DNA of 64,000 bases from Talinum fruticosum (taxonomy: Eukaryota; Streptophyta; Magnoliopsida; Caryophyllales; Talinaceae): the NCBI GenBank assembly GCA_021018815.1, contig JAITYX010000026.1:7316001-7380000 (forward strand). The letters run 5' to 3'. Both the position numbers and the translations under genes were made by a program. How positions within the stretch are numbered: the first letter of the stretch is position 1; every line of letters begins with the position of its first letter. This document shows, piece after piece, positions 46,512 to 58,641 of this stretch. The notes under the pieces are model-generated. The model was not told the DNA's origin. It saw nothing but the letters and a program-made list of their open reading frames with translations, and did no database searches.

Positions 46512-48233
46512 ATGAGCCGTCGGAGCGACTCGGTCTCGGATCTTCCAAATGAAATCATCTCCGACATATTCCTCTAGCTACTGGCTAAATCTATCGCCGT
46601 GTGCCGGTGTGTATCAAAGACATGGCGATTTCTTCTTTCCCAACTGTTTCCGAAAAAAGCGGGTGTGCTGATGTGGATAATGATTCGGAGAGAGGGATTT
46701 ACTACTCCGAGTCACAAGGGCGTGGCTCGATTAGTTGGACTTCACGTGCCGGCGGCGGATGCTTCAAAAGGCGAGGCCACGAAGGTGGATCCCGGGAACG
46801 CCCTTCCGACGCTTAGTTAGTAAAGTGAAATTGATGAGCGAAACAAGGAAAATCTTCCTCGATGTGCGCAAAGAAAAATTTCTTGGGATTTGGGTTTGCT
46901 TACCAAAGTTGGTAAGGCTTTTAGGGAATTATAGGATTTTTCAAGAGTAGAAAATATTGGAATTTGTGTTATAAACCTCCGATGTGATGGTAGGGTTGGA
47001 AAGTATTTACGAGAGAAATTTAATGAGTGTAAAATAGTAATTTAACGTAATAAAGGTGGAAACCCTAACCCTAGTGGGCTTTGGGCCTTACCGGGCTCGT
47101 TGAAAGTGGACTCTGGACCAGGTACCTTAATCGTCTTACCGATTAGGCGCAATTGGCTAGTGACGGGTGTCACGGAACACTCCGAAATCCTCTAGAATTT
47201 TTCCTATTATTCCATAAGGTTCCATAATGTTGTATAATGTTCCACACTTATGTAGAGGATTCTAAATAATAAATCTAGGTCATAAAATTAAATAGATCTC
47301 CACCATCCATTGAGGATGTGGACAAGTATAAACACCCCCAATGGGTTCATTTGTAATCATCCAAGCATCCATCCAAGAGTTAAATTAATACAAAGCATTC
47401 TCATAAATTCTCTAAATGTCCTTTTCGTACTTAGCTCTCTCAAGCTTAAGTCAAACATCCTCAAGGCTTACTAGCAAGCTCGGAAGGGTCTCGAGTGTAG
47501 TTTGATAGTGCCGCATGGGAATCGGATTTGACCGAATTACTATCCCATGACACGTGGCGGGTGAGTTAGAATTGTCCGAAAAATATCTGGATCATTAACC
47601 AAAGTTCTTGAAAGCCAAGTTATGTTTGAATAGAAATCTCGTCCAAGAATCGGTTTTATTCAAATCTAAGACCTAAAGTTCTCTATCCTCAACCTCCTTA
47701 GGTAACGCTCACCACCGAGCATGACAAGATTACCATCTTCCCTAAAAATCTCGGTTTTGTTGGTAATCCCGACTCTTGGGATAGGGTTCTTGCTTCTAGT
47801 TGGTGATAAAGAAGCTGAGAAGTTCGTGTTGAACCCACTTACTAGAGAGATCTCTCTAATCCTCGATTTTCTCTCCATCCTTGTATATTTTTTTCAATTT
47901 CGGATTTGGGTATGATTTCATCCGTGATGATTATAAGATAGTTACCATTATATCTCACAAGACCTATAGTGAACCTAAGTTTGTATCTGTTGAGAAATTT
48001 TTTATGTTTACTCCTTGAAAACTACAACTTGGAAGCTGGTAAAAGATTGCTATTATTCTCACATTTATTTCCATCCGACTAGCGGTACTTTTGTAGATTG
48101 GTTAGGTAGTAGTAGAGCTAACTCCAGGCGCTTTATTCTTTTGGCTTTTGATCTAGCAAAAGAAAAGTTCGATGAAGTGGCACCCCGTCCCCGAGATCGG
48201 TCAATTACATCGATTCACTTTTTTAAATTTTAG
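46512..48233 (+). pseudogene. F-box protein pseudogene with inserted DNA (copy 2)
   Basis: From the ATG at 46512 the frame encodes an F-box: MSRRSDSVSDLPNEIISDIF, L, a TAG stop, then LLAKSIAVCRCVSKTWRFLL, SQL. This is the Skp1-binding motif (LPxEI...ILxRLPxKS...RCVSKxW). Similarity fades by about 46820. It resumes near 47610 with FBA-domain pieces in changing frames: VGDKEAEKFVLNPLTREI, FGYDFIRDDYKIVTIISHKT, YSEP, SGTFVDWLGSSRANSRRFIL, LAFDLAKEKFDEV. Between the two parts lies a probable LTR (47168-47552) with flanking unexplained sequence. An intact protein would recruit substrates to an SCF complex. Here one stop, frameshifts and the insertion abolish it. The FBA part is very close to the copy at 54.8-55.1 kb. 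Confidence 0.78.
47168..47552 (+). mobile_element. Probable solo LTR inside F-box copy 2
   Basis: TGTCACGG at the left and CCATGACA at the right form short inverted TG...CA ends. The interior has a TATA-like AGTATAAACACCCCC followed by a leader-like stretch (ACAAAGCATTCTCATAAATT, CTCTCAAGCTTAAG), as in LTR promoters. The flanking pentamers do not match (ACGGG, CGTGG), and a longer element starting TGTGATGG at 46982 is also possible, so limits are uncertain. Confidence 0.4.
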
Positions 48234-48736
48234 TATTCTCTAGCATCTATGAATGAACCTTATAATAAAGATATGACAAGGGCTTGAGATTTGATCATCG
48301 TTACGGATACCTTAATTAATAGTTAGGGTTCGATTTAACTTTTACAATTTATTAAAATGGTGCTTACTTATTTAGGGTATCTAAGAGACCTCCAAGGGCA
48401 TCGTAGAGAGTGTCAATGTGGTAGATATGACTAGAATAAAGTATAATCCAGACAGACAAATTTATATTTTTAGTAGCTTATATTATAAAAAAAAATGTAT
48501 GCATAGCAAATAAAGTTTTTTCATGATTTTTGTTATAGTGGTTACACATTCTGTTGTCATTCATTTTGTTGGTGCACAACTTCTAGGCCACAACCCTTTT
48601 CGACAAATTAATCCTTTCATACGGCTTAGAGATGGCTGATATGATATAGTTTGATGGCATTTTGGAATGCAGCGTGATGGTCATGTTGATGTAGATGTTT
48701 TTCCCTTCTTTTTATATATATGTGTGTGTAATATAC

Positions 48737-48783
<47 letters not shown>

Positions 48784-49517
48784 TTTTGCTTTTCTTTCTG
48801 TCTGCTTCTCATCATTTCTCTTTAACTTTCCCTATTTTCTATTTGTTTATCTTTGTTTTTGTGTCTCATATTATTTTTAAAAAATCTTTATTTCTGACTC
48901 TAATTTGAATTACCTTTTCCAAATATGTAGTCTTCCTAGGCTTAAAGGATCCTGTGAATGTGGGTATATTAAGAACATTGGTTTTTTTCGTCAGGATCAT
49001 ATTAGTAATCTATCACGCTGGAAGAACACTATGATGAAAAGAAAGTGACATTCATTGACGGTAGAGCCGGCAGAAAGGTAATATAATTTGGATACAAGTG
49101 TGAAAAGAACATATACAAATATGTGGTACTAAGTGAAGACCCAAAAGACATTTGTATTCATCAGTATGTAATGGTTATGTCAAGATTGTTTTTCTGGGGG
49201 CTTTGAGATTTCTATCTACTATCCCTGATCAATCGGGAAATATCCATATTCTGCAAATTAGTCATAGTTTTCAATGTATCATACTTCATTATTCGATATT
49301 TTTTGTTTTTTGTTGACTTGGGGAATCGTAATTTTTGAGTTTTATTTTTTAAAATTTTGTAGGTTTCGTTCATCCTAACCTTGTTGAGGCCTTTAAAAAC
49401 ATGGTTTATAAGTGATTGAAGATTTTTTTTTGTTTTTCATATTGTAATTTTGTAGATTTTGTTTGAATTTGATGTTTTATAATTTTGGAGTTTTTAAAGT
49501 CACTTATGTGTTGTAGA
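48234..49517. other. Gene-free stretch with AT microsatellite
   Basis: No conserved protein was recognised. An AT run lies at 48742-48780; the Tyr/Ile-rich ORF over it is an artefact. Confidence 0.4.
48742..48780. repeat. (AT)n microsatellite
   Basis: A pure TA/AT run. Confidence 0.95.
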
Positions 49518-50109
49518 TAGAGCTGAGCAATAGGCTGGGTTGGGTCTGGCCTGGCCCGCCTATTTACTTAACGGGCAGGACTGGCAGCAACTTTTTTAAA
49601 TGGGTCGGGTGGGGTCATGGGTCAAATGACCCTGACCACCCAAGCGCCCACCTAATTTGAGTAATTGAAGCAAATTTTAAATTTAAAAAAAAGCCTACCC
49701 AATTCAATAAAACAACCTAACAGACACAAATGCAGCTTGAAACTGCAATAAAAGTAAGATTCCTTGAAACTACAATAGAAGTATAAATTTGACCAAGAAC
49801 AAAAGAAATGAGCATAATTCTACATCCAATTTCAAGATAACTTGGAAAACCATTCGACAATCTTGGTCACTAAAGCTAATAACTGTGCGTGCAACTTCAC
49901 TTTGACAAACTCCATGACTTAGGAAGAGCGATTGACCTCAACTAAGCACTGTAGGTTCAAAAATCAGTAATATACAACCGTTTAAGCTACACTCCACCAG
50001 AATGCTAATCACCATTTACCAAATTCACATCCAAGTCACAAGAATGTTCATTAGAGCGTACAAACTTGATCCAAGCACATGAGTCCTGAGCTGTAAAAGC
50101 TGTAATTTT

Positions 50110-51621
50110 TGTAATGACCCGACCCTAAATCACATTATTTATCTTATTAATTACAAGATTTATATAATTGAGTGCGTGCACTTCAATTCAATATTTTATA
50201 TTTAAATTATTTTTATATATGTGTTATGCAACTAAGGCGATAAAGTGGCCCTAATAAAAATCTCATAGTAATGATTATAATTTACTTATGTGTTTAAAAG
50301 AGAAAATTTAAAAATTTACATGAGATGGTATATGAATATAAGGTCGCTAACATTATATTTCAAGTAAATTGTTACAATTATAATTTGTAAACATCATTAT
50401 TAAAATAAAATTAAAAAAAGTAACGATAAGAAAAATAAATAAATAAATAAATAAAAATAAATATAAAAATAAAATAAACAAATCAGATTTTTTAAAGAAA
50501 AATCCAGAATAGATTTGTCCGGAATTTTCACAAAAAAGAAGAGGAAATAAATAAAATGGAGCTAAGTAGTCCGCAACTTCATTTTCCTCGCCCGGCTCCG
50601 GTGCTCTGCGCTTCCCCTCCCCGCTTCTCCCCCTCACTGTCGTTCGCTCCTCCGGCCACCTGCACGACCGACGCCGGCTGGAAGACCGGCGCCGGTCATC
50701 CATCCTCTCTCTCTGTCTCGCTCTCTCCCTCACTCGCGCTCTCGCTCTCCTCTCTCTTTCCGCGGGCGCTGTCCGTCCCCTACTGCAGCCCACTTATTGA
50801 CCACCCACCAGCCGCAGCGGCCGCCGAAGCTAGTCGCCGTCCCCGCCCGAGTGGTCACCGATGCAGCCGCCACGCACCACCACCCCTGCTTTTCCCCCGA
50901 CTTCCTCTCTTTGTACTTGAAGGTAAAACCCTAAACTCGGACTTGCACACTTTATTATTTACTTAGTAATTGTAATTGTAATTGTAAATTGAATCATTTG
51001 ATTTAGAAATATGTCTGTGGAGTGAATTTAAAGGCTGATTTGGGGAAATCCGAATGTGAACGAATGTGATTTCTTTTGGGAAAATTATGAACTATTGAAT
51101 GAGATTGGGAATGTTTTATTATAGAATTGAGTAATTTGATGGATTTGTTATATTTTAGAAATGTTTATATTGAGCAAACGAAGGGGAAAGTGTATATAGA
51201 AATTGAAATTAGATAATGTGTAGGTGTATAGGTGTGAGAAAAATTTGAGCTTTAAGTATACCTAATTGTAGTTGTGGATGTGAATTTTGTTGAAATAATA
51301 ATGCTCATCACCTTAAAATGGTGTATACATGAATTTTGAGCAATTCGGTAAATTGTGAAACCTATGGAAAGGTATATGATGGATTAATTAATTTCCTAAC
51401 TATGAGTTTCGAATGCAATGAAGTAAGAAGTAAGGAGTTAAGCTAGGGACACGGATTGAAAAATAATTTAGGCTTGGCAAATTAATCGGATTAGTTGTAG
51501 TTAATGGTAATAATAATAATGATAATAACAATGACAACAACAATGTGGGTAACAATAATAAGAACTATTAGGAGCATACTTCATGTCTTTTAATGAATAT
51601 AATAACCAAGATAAGCGATTG

Positions 51622-51660
<39 letters not shown>

Positions 51661-52893
51661 CTTTGCAACCTACGTCAACTAATAAATTGAGTTACATAGA
51701 TAACATTAGTTATTTGATTAGCCTAATTGACTTGTTTAATTAATATGCGTTGTAGTCCATGTTCAAATCGGAATTAATGCAATAAAGTTATGTAAGAAAA
51801 ATGTAGTTTAACCGATTACGAAATGAATATAGAAAATGAAATGAATTGTCAATGCTTATACAAATTCAATTATTGAAATTCAAGAGAAACATTATTAACA
51901 ATAAAAACCTAATTGAAACAGAATTGAGGCCACTTCCGTTGCCGATTAGCTGGTAACTTAAATTTACGTAAGAGGGGAGAAATAAAGGTTTCAATTCAGG
52001 TACGTTCATTGCCTGTACCTTTCGAAATTTCACATGTTACATCAAATCTCAACATTTCTTATATATATAACTAATAATGAATCATTTGCAAATCAAGTTT
52101 TGTCACCTAATTAAGCGGTCCCCGATCAATTATCATCAATTATCGGGGCTTACGCCCTTCAATTTCACCCGCACGGCTTCAACTCGGGTTCTCGGTCGGC
52201 CCAGGAGGTGTGCACCTTATTCAAAGATCGTATCGATTATACAAAGGGTTCCACTTTCGGATAATAACCAGCAAGCAAGTTTTACTCATATTTTCTCCCC
52301 CGATTTCAAACTAAAATGAATTGAAATGCGCGCGCTCAATCAAGGTGTTTCAAAATTATTTAACTGTGCAGGAATGTTCGTAGTGAGTTTCGACTCATTT
52401 TTCGAAATATTTTATTGTTTTTGTTTTAGGGAAGGCATCGGTGAACAATCAACTGTCTACCAAGTCCGACGAAGGCCAAACATAACTGGACAAGTGGTAT
52501 TTATGGTTACGAAGGTATTTAGACGCTCATAGTGATTTCACCTCAATCGTGGCTTGGAGTCAATTGGGAAGTCATTTGATTTTGCGTAATTTCTCATGTT
52601 AAACAAGTAGGTGAGATTGTATTGAAGTATATGCAAGCAAGCCACTAAGTTATATTTTGGGTCTTGTTTAAACATGATATGAAGCTTAACTACTTAGGGT
52701 ACAAATACTTATCGATATCGGGACCCAACCAACATGTTACATTCACAAACATAAATGGTATTTGATTTACTCACTTAACCTCGGTCCTATTCTTAGGACG
52801 GCGGTAACGCCTTCGATCGTCAACTTTCGCTGCGACCATATTTAATATTCTCCAATTAGGGATTATTAAGTAATGGTGATTGGGGGTGTTACA
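50110..52893 (+). mobile_element. Solo LTR, TGTAAT...GTTACA type (copy A)
   Basis: It begins TGTAATGACCCGACCCTAAA and ends GATTGGGGGTGTTACA, with flanks ATTTT and TTTTT (four of five match). No PBS, gag or pol lies inside, so it is read as a solo LTR of about 2.8 kb, long as in chromovirus-type gypsy elements (inference). About 450 bp in, a GC-rich stretch (50556-50930) is followed by AAGGTAAAACCC, a good splice donor. The structure and the end sequences match copy B at 60210-63120 in opposite orientation. An AT run lies at 51624-51657. Confidence 0.65.
51624..51657. repeat. (AT)n microsatellite
   Basis: A pure AT run inside solo LTR copy A. Confidence 0.9.
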
Positions 52894-54635
52894 TTTTTCA
52901 AGGAAGAAAAGATAGTAAAGAAACGAGGAACCTAGAATATAAAATCTCACACTGTTTTTAATAAAAGAGTTTAGCATATGTTGACTTGAACAAATTTGGA
53001 CAAAACCAAGTCAACTCGAATTACATTTCATGCAAGAGTAGTAAGGAATTAGAAGAAAATTGTTGTTGTAATTATATTTCTCAACAAGTTACTACATTCA
53101 ATTATCATAATCTACTTCTAAAGCAAAGCACAATGATCTAAGACATAAATCACGGTTATATCTCATAACGCCCTGAACTTTAAGCAAAGTAGCAGATCCA
53201 AACCAAATGAGTCCGGAGCCGATACTATAGAGTCCTGAGCTACTCCCACTCTTTTATCCCACACCTATCATCCCAGCAGCCAATTAGCTCCAATTACCGA
53301 GTGAAAGGTTCTAATTCTAAAGCTAACTTCCTCAAAATTCTCAATTCAACCTACCAAAAGAAAGCATACCCTTAGCACTTAACCGACCACTTTTTCTAAT
53401 TGGAAATGGGTATTTAGTCAATTTTCAGAAACAACATTCATTGTCATGCAAATACTGAAATGCACACATCAATGTTGGTATATCATTCACATCACTCAAT
53501 GACCAAAGAAGACAATTTTCTTTTTTAAGACAAGAACTCATGTTCGAAACGCTTGGCAGGTGCACGAGTCGGTGATAGCAACAACAACAAGAAGCAAAAA
53601 ATTGATGAAGAAGAGTAACAGAAAGTATGGCTTTTTCAGCAAGGTCTAAAAAACCAATATTACAATATGGGCACCCAAGCACTCATCGAAACGGGAAAGA
53701 AATATACATCAATTCAATGACAACGAAACGCATATAATGAAACATTTACATCAAGAGTAAAATTAGGGTTACATATTTTTATGGGCGAGAATTCCGAGTA
53801 TCTCTTTGTGGATAACTAGCGAAGAATCGATCAACAAATGCCAAATTAGGGTTTCGGCGGAAGCGTAGAGAGAGAGAGCTGATTCACCGGCAATGGAAGA
53901 AGAGTGACGGTGGCGAAAAGGCTTCGCCTCCGTTTCACCGGCGAGATGGCACAAGAGCGACGGCGAGAGAGAGACAATAGGGGAGGGGACGGTGTAGCAG
54001 CAACACGATGGACAGAGAGCGAGAGACGAGCATCCGAGTGATTCACGGACAACACGATGGACAAATTTTTATGGCCCGATTACCCACCCAGTCCCGGCCC
54101 GAAATTTCCCTTAATTGGCGACCCATTTTGTGCCCAGATCCGTTTAAGTTATTAAATGGGTTTTGACCCATTTTTCAGGTCATCCAATTAAACCCATGGG
54201 ACACCCAGTCCAATACCCAAGTCTAGATGTAGATAAGTTGTTGGAATCAGTAAGGATAGAACTCTATGAGATATCTAATACAATTGAGTCTTCATATAAT
54301 ACTATATATAATATATAATATAGTACAATATAATATTATATATAATATATAATATATATAAAATTTTAAGTGTGACTCGTGATTGAGTTTTAAAGTGTGA
54401 AGAACACTTATGTCTCAACCCTATTTTAACTAGTTGAAGAAATATTTTTCAGGTTACTCGTAAAATTGATTGGCTAATGTCAACAGTAGTAAAGCAATGA
54501 CTGTCATCCCTATTTTATTCGAGGCCATATTTAACATATCAAAAACTTCAACCAATAATCACTCATACCTATTTATCGTTTCTATAAAAGAAATTCATTT
54601 TCCGATCATCCTAACAATTCTTGGGAGTAAGTGAA

Positions 54636-55474
54636 ATATTTTTGCAACACTTTGGCCATAGTTGGTAATCTTGAAGGCAATATTTTTGTCCTAAATCGTA
54701 TCACTAGAAAAATTAGGCAAGTACCTTCTTCGATTATATATTCTTCGTCCGATAATCAATATGTATAGACAAGGGTATGATTTTGTTGGAGATGAATACA
54801 AAGTGGTTAAACTATAAGTCGGATTTGGGTATGATTCCAACGAGTGATGATTATAAGATAGTTACCATTATATCTCATAAGACCTATAGTGAGCCTAAGT
54901 GTATGTCCGTTGAGAACATTTTTTATGTCTACTCCTTGAAAACCGCCACTGGGAAGCTGGTAGAAGATTTCTATTATTCTCATATTCATTTCCATCCGAC
55001 TAGCGGTACTTTTGTAGATTGGTTAGGTAGTAGCAGAGCCAACTCCGGCCGCTTAATTCTTTTGGCTTTTGATCTAGCAAAGAGAAGTTTGATGAAATGG
55101 CAACCCGTCCCCGAGATTGGTCAAGGACCGTTACTACTAGGAACGTAGTTATCTTGTTGCGCTTAGTGGGCATCTATGCATATTCAATCCAATAGTGCGT
55201 TATGTTTTGATGATGAAGGATTATGGCGTCCGAGTCTAGGATTAAATTGAAGATCAATGTCCCTTAAAGCAGATTACTTAGGCCGTTGTTTATGTTGGGG
55301 CAAGAAGAAATGGTGCTATTGAAGGACCATGGGTTAATCGTTTACAATTTAAAGGAGAGAACTTCAAAGGATATTGTGATAAATGACATTCCAAATTATC
55401 TTCGTTTTGAAGCAAGCTTTCCAGCTCCGAGCCTTGTCTCGCCTCTTTCTTATGGAACTAATGAGGTAGGATAG
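54636..55474 (+). pseudogene. F-box protein pseudogene, FBA domain only (copy 3)
   Basis: Frames in order give CNTLAIVGNLEGNIFVLNRI, TRKIRQVPSSI, then MIPTSDDYKIVTIISHKTYS, EPKCMSVENIFYVYSLKT, SGTFVDWLGSSRANSGRLIL, LAFDLAK, then after further shifts VALSGHLCIFNPI and LGQEEMVLLKDHGLIVYNLK. This is an FBA domain from which the F-box is missing. DNA over 54825-55130 is nearly the same as 47905-48215 in copy 2, so the two derive from a recent duplication. Stops and at least three frameshifts make it non-functional. It starts about 400 bp right of the hAT element end. Confidence 0.78.
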
Positions 55475-56426
55475 AATGGAGAGTTCGTGACTAGGAATTA
55501 AGTGCATTTACTGAAATTCCGCTCTAGATTGTCTTCCTTCCCTTAGACAAGTGAGTTTTCTTGTAGTCCGGTTCTTTACGCTTTTTGTTCACAATTTTGT
55601 ATGTGAGTTTTTGGGTGCGTCCTTTTGAAAACCATTTTTCACTCTTGGAAATGAAGTATGTTGCTTTTTTAGGTAAGATTGTGTATATTTAGAATTCTCA
55701 AGACTTCCGTTTAAATCTATACCTTTGCCAATAATGTTTGTTATAATTTTCCTGAAAATACAACGTATACAAACCTTTTGTTTTATACTTTGAGCTCCCT
55801 TACGTATGGCTAACTATACCTTGGATGTTTATTTGGAGTTCCCTTTCATGTTTTCCAGAGGTGCCTTGCAGTAACATGTCATATTGTGAGCGTATTGCAC
55901 ATTTACACTTGTAAACTCCAAATGATGCTAAAAATGAACAAATTTCTAAAAAATGGTAGGATCCGTTACTGTACTAATAAGGGTTAATTGTGCTTTGACG
56001 ATCTTAATTTTCCTTTGCGGAAGATGTGTCGTTGCTAATGACTTTCCTATTCTGTCCTCTCTCAATCGTATCACTCCTTAAATTTTCGTTGTTTTGATTC
56101 TATGTAGCCTAATTTGTTACTTCGAACTAAATTGTAGGGTTTTCTATGCATCATCACTCCCTTAATTTATGTTTAGAGTTCCTTCATACTTCAAACTAAA
56201 TTATTATTTTATTATTAGCAGACATATGGAGGTTAAATAATATTTAGTCAGATTTACTTGTATATACAAAGATAGCATATGGATTTGACTTTATGAATCA
56301 TCTCATAAAGTTATTGATGTCATTTACATGTAAGTGTATATTATAGTATCTACCCAAAGGAGAATTATAATATACTTTAATGTTTTACCCGTCTCGACTC
56401 CATTATATGATTATTTATTAATGAGC
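55475..56426. other. Gene-free stretch
   Basis: No gene was found, and no copia 5' LTR matching the 63734 sequence could be found here. Confidence 0.4.
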
Positions 56427-56454
56427 ATTTATGTGTTAATTGCAGTTGTTTATT

Positions 56455-57137
56455 TCATTCACATGCTTCATCTGTTACCATGTTCAATGGTCTAAACTTT
56501 TCGAATGGAGTGAACAAGTCAATTTTCACTTAGGTGTGTTGGATCCGAACCCGACACTTGTAGAAGAAAAACCTACTAATATTACTGATACTAGCACCGA
56601 TGAAGAAAAGTTGTACGATAAAGCTTGGACACGGTCTAACAGATTGAGCCTTATATTTATGCGAATGACTATTTCCAATAACATTAAGACTGCTATTGCA
56701 CCAACAAAAAATGCTAAGGATTTCCTTAAATCGGTGGAAGAAAGGTTTCGTTACGTGGACAAGTCACTTACTTGGTACTCTTATGGCGAGCTCACGACCA
56801 TGAAGTTTAATGAGTAGAAGAGCATACAAGAGCGTATCATTGAGATGACTAATATTGTGGCAAGACTAAAGACTTTGGGGATGGCTACGAATGACTCTTT
56901 TTAGTGTAGTTTATTATGAACTCCTTGGCTCCTAAGTATGGACCATTCCAAATTAATTACAATAGTCTTAAAGACAAGTGGAATGTTATTGAATTGTCTA
57001 GTATGCTTACTCGGGAGCAAGCGAGATTAAAGAAACAAGATGAAAGTGGTCATTCTGTCAACCTCGTAGGTCAAGGAGCTATTAAAGTAAAGCCTCACAA
57101 GTATAAGAAAAGGAAGGAATCTACTAAAGTTTCATAG
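56455..57137 (+). pseudogene. gag: copia gag region
   Basis: The pieces FEWSEQVNFHLGVLD, SNRLSLIFMRMTISNNIKTA, KDFLKSVEERFRYVDKSLTW and YGELTTMKFNE form a UBN2-type copia Gag. A TAG at about 56816 is followed in frame by KSIQERIIEMTNIVARLKTL, and a further shift leads to MNSLAPKYGPFQINYNSLKD and LSSMLTREQARLK. A Lys-rich end (KPHKYKKRKESTKVS) precedes the usual zinc knuckle position, where no clear CCHC is seen. Confidence 0.75.
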
Positions 57138-57269
57138 ACAAACAAAAACGACAAAACAGTGCTAAAGTGTCACTTCGTAATAAAGAAGGACAATTTCATA
57201 AGGACCGTTTGAAACGTAAGGCTTTGTTATAATTCTACTTTAGTAAGTTTTGAAACAAACCTAGTTGAA

Positions 57270-57330
57270 GTTCCTAATAATACTTGGTGTCTTAATTGTG
57301 GTGCTACTATTCAAACATCTAATATAATGT
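57270..57330 (+). pseudogene. copia protease motif with altered catalytic residue
   Basis: NTWCLNCGATIQTSN corresponds to the active-site segment of copia proteases, normally W-x-L-D-S-G-A. The catalytic Asp is Asn here (codon aat, 57294-57296) and the Ser is Cys, and a stop follows soon after (57327-57330). Confidence 0.65.
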
Positions 57331-57379
57331 AGGGATCCTTACGATCCAAATCATAAACCCAAGTGAGAATTTTTTATAC

Positions 57380-58475
57380 ATGGAAAATCGTATGAAAGCT
57401 CCAATTGAAGGCATAGGGACTTATCGTTTGGTGTTAAATATAGGTCATCACTTAGACGTGTGTCAAACTCTCTATGTTCCTTCAATTTCTAGGAATTTGA
57501 TTTCTCTTTCAAAACTTGACGTTGCTTGGGTTTTCTTTTTAGTTTGGAAATGGATGTTTCAGTTTATTTACAATACTCATTTGATTGATTCGGGTATTCT
57601 TAGTGATGGTTTATATAAAATGAAACTTGATAATACTTTTTATGAATCCCTACTTATGGTTTATCATAATGTTGGTATCAAACGTAGCATACAAAATGAA
57701 AATTTTACTTTTTTGTGCCATAAACGTTTAGGCCATATATCCAAAGAAAGGTTGGAAAGATTGGTAAAAATGAAATCATTTTACAATTGGATTTTATTGA
57801 CCTAGGAGTGTGTGTGGACTGCATTAAGGGAAAGCAAACCAAACATAGCAAGAAAGGAGCCACAAGAAGTACACAACTTCTTGAAATTATACACGCTGAT
57901 ATTTGTGGACCATTTGATGTTCCATCTTTTGGTGGAGAAAAATATTTTATTACCTTTATCGATGATTTTTTCCGTTATGGATATATCTATTTTCTTAATG
58001 AAAAATCTCAAGCAGTTGATGCCTTTGAGATTTATATCAATGAGGTTGAAAGGCAATTAGATAAAAAGGTAAAATCGTTAGGTCCGACAGAGGTGGTGAA
58101 TACTATAGGAAATGTACGTAAATGGGACAATGTCTTGGTCTATTTGCAAAGTTCCTTGAGAAACGTGGCATATGTGCATAGTATACTATGCCAAGCACAC
58201 CGCAACAAAATGATGTCGCAGAAAGGCGTAATTGGACATTATTAGAAATGGTTAGGAGTGTGACAAGTCGTTACTCGTATCATTATGGATGCATGCTCCC
58301 AAGACTGCCAAATATTTACTAAATAAGGTTCCTAGTAAGGCAGTTCCTAAGACTCCTTTTGAGTTATGGACTGGTAAGAAACCCAGTTTAAGACACCTTT
58401 ATGTTTGGGGTTGTCCAGCAGAAGCACGGCTATATAATCCATAGGAAAAGAAATTTGATTCTCGAATGACTAGTG
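57380..58475 (+). pseudogene. copia GAG-pre-integrase and integrase region
   Basis: 57380-57805 encodes DVCQTLYVPSISRNLISLSK, YKMKLDN and CHKRLGHISKERLERLVKM. The HKRLGHIS motif with Cys is the zinc-binding pre-integrase part. From 57787 the core follows: CVDCIKGKQTKHSKKGATRS, LLEIIHADICGPFDVPSFGG, EKYFITFIDDFFRYGYIYFL (first two catalytic Asp visible as HADICGP and FIDD). Next in another frame come RSDRGGEYY, then DVAERRNWT and TPFELWTGKKPSLRHLYVWG. Frameshifts at about 58075 and after break it. Integrase would insert the element cDNA. Confidence 0.8.
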
Positions 58476-58641
58476 GTTACTTTATTGGTTACCCGAGAGA
58501 AATCCAAAGGATATAGGTTTTATTACCCTAACCATAGTCCAAGAATTATCAAATTCATTGAAAGTGGTAAGGTTAGTGGGAGTAATGAAAGACACAATGT
58601 GGAAATGAATGAGATAACGGAAATTGCGCCTTTATCCGTGA

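Larger units (their letters stand above)
49518..54225. mobile_element. hAT-like element split by a solo LTR
   Basis: The element begins TAGAGCTGAGCAATAGG; the reverse complement of its right end is TAGACTTGGGTATTGGACTG. Both ends continue into GGGT-rich subterminal sequence (AAATGGGTCGGG on the left, AAATGGGTCAAAACCC inverted on the right). Flanking octamers GTTGTAGA (49510-49517) and GATGTAGA (54226-54233) match at seven of eight positions, as expected for an hAT duplication. Without the nested LTR (50110-52893) the element is about 1.9 kb and has no transposase. A minus-strand Ser/Pro-rich ORF near 53846-54064 may be a captured leader or chance. Confidence 0.7.

Noticed and set aside
48950..49160. 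Possible copia gag/protease trace near DEKKVTFIDG-like wording
   Set aside because: Too short and without a conserved motif in a consistent frame.
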